Positions 63,915-64,000 of a DNA stretch of 64,000 nucleotides are shown here, piece after piece. The stretch covers positions 2,976,001-3,040,000 of the forward strand of contig JAWQUS010000023.1 of the NCBI GenBank assembly GCA_036365455.1, written 5' to 3'. The notes below the pieces were generated by a model. That model did no database searches, was not told the DNA's origin, and worked only from the letters and a program-made list of their open reading frames with translations. The stretch's first letter is position 1; every line of letters begins with the position of its first letter. The position numbers were made by a program, and so were the translations under genes. This stretch comes from Macrosoma leucophasiata. Lineage: Eukaryota > Arthropoda > Insecta > Lepidoptera > Hedylidae.

Positions 63915-64000
63915 TTAACTGGTGGTAGAGCTCCAGTGACGGAGCTCGCGGGCGTAGACACCACCGCATTACCTAATACTAATAAATACTTGCCGCTAAA
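63915..64000 (+). repeat. Family A-rep copy cut by the window end
   Basis: TTAACTGGTGGTAGAGCTCC to ACTTGCCGCTAAA; continues outside. Confidence 0.8.

Overview
The window looks like lepidopteran (moth or butterfly) nuclear DNA. It is AT-rich, with spliced insect genes, BEL/Pao and Jockey/CR1-type retroelements, and a dense crowd of short interspersed repeats of the style seen in silkworm-like genomes. No rRNA gene, CRISPR array or bacterial feature is seen, and no tRNA that looks functional.

Only two host genes can be supported, both on the + strand and clearly tandem paralogues. Gene A (5041..16700, 1371 aa deduced) and gene B (48853..55683, 837 aa deduced) each have a 9-nt first coding exon (Met-Lys-Leu), a second exon with the rest of the signal peptide, a conserved [17 protein letters not shown] mature N-terminus and an RR-1 chitin-binding domain, and a very long low-complexity third exon ending in an aromatic tail (SGYHY or EGYKY). 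Exon phases are identical. In A the last exon is Q/N/S-rich with a 35-residue repeat. In B it is resilin-like, with a 28-residue YGAPG-containing repeat. Both should be secreted structural cuticle proteins, the RR-1 part binding chitin and the disordered tail giving bulk or elasticity. Both also have an in-frame read-through or alternative short end after exon 2.

Almost everything else is mobile DNA, often nested. Working names used below: family A-rep (about 290 bp, begins ACTGGTGGTAGAGCTCC, ends in poly-A, about 30 copies); 5S-SINE (about 355 bp, 5S-rRNA-like head); tRNA-SINE C (about 310 bp, tRNA-like head with A and B boxes); tRNA-SINE D and D' (tRNA-like head plus AT-rich tail, often in palindromic dimers); MITEs E (hAT-like, 8-bp TSD), F, G and K (long inverted ends); a small LTR retrotransposon (TRIM) at 20108..21003; and an internally deleted BEL/Pao element at 31573..36739 with identical LTRs and a 5-bp target duplication.

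Layout: 1-4.9 kb repeats plus a tRNA-Leu pseudogene; 5-17.4 kb gene A with a repeat-rich 7.2-kb intron; 17.4-31.5 kb nested SINEs, MITEs and the TRIM; 31.6-36.7 kb BEL/Pao; 37-48.7 kb nested LINE, SINE and MITE remnants; 48.8-55.9 kb gene B; 55.9-64 kb more repeats, including a CR1-like reverse-transcriptase remnant nested in a SINE tail that is itself nested in MITE K. Repeat boundaries are by eye and are good to about 5-20 bp unless a target duplication fixes them.
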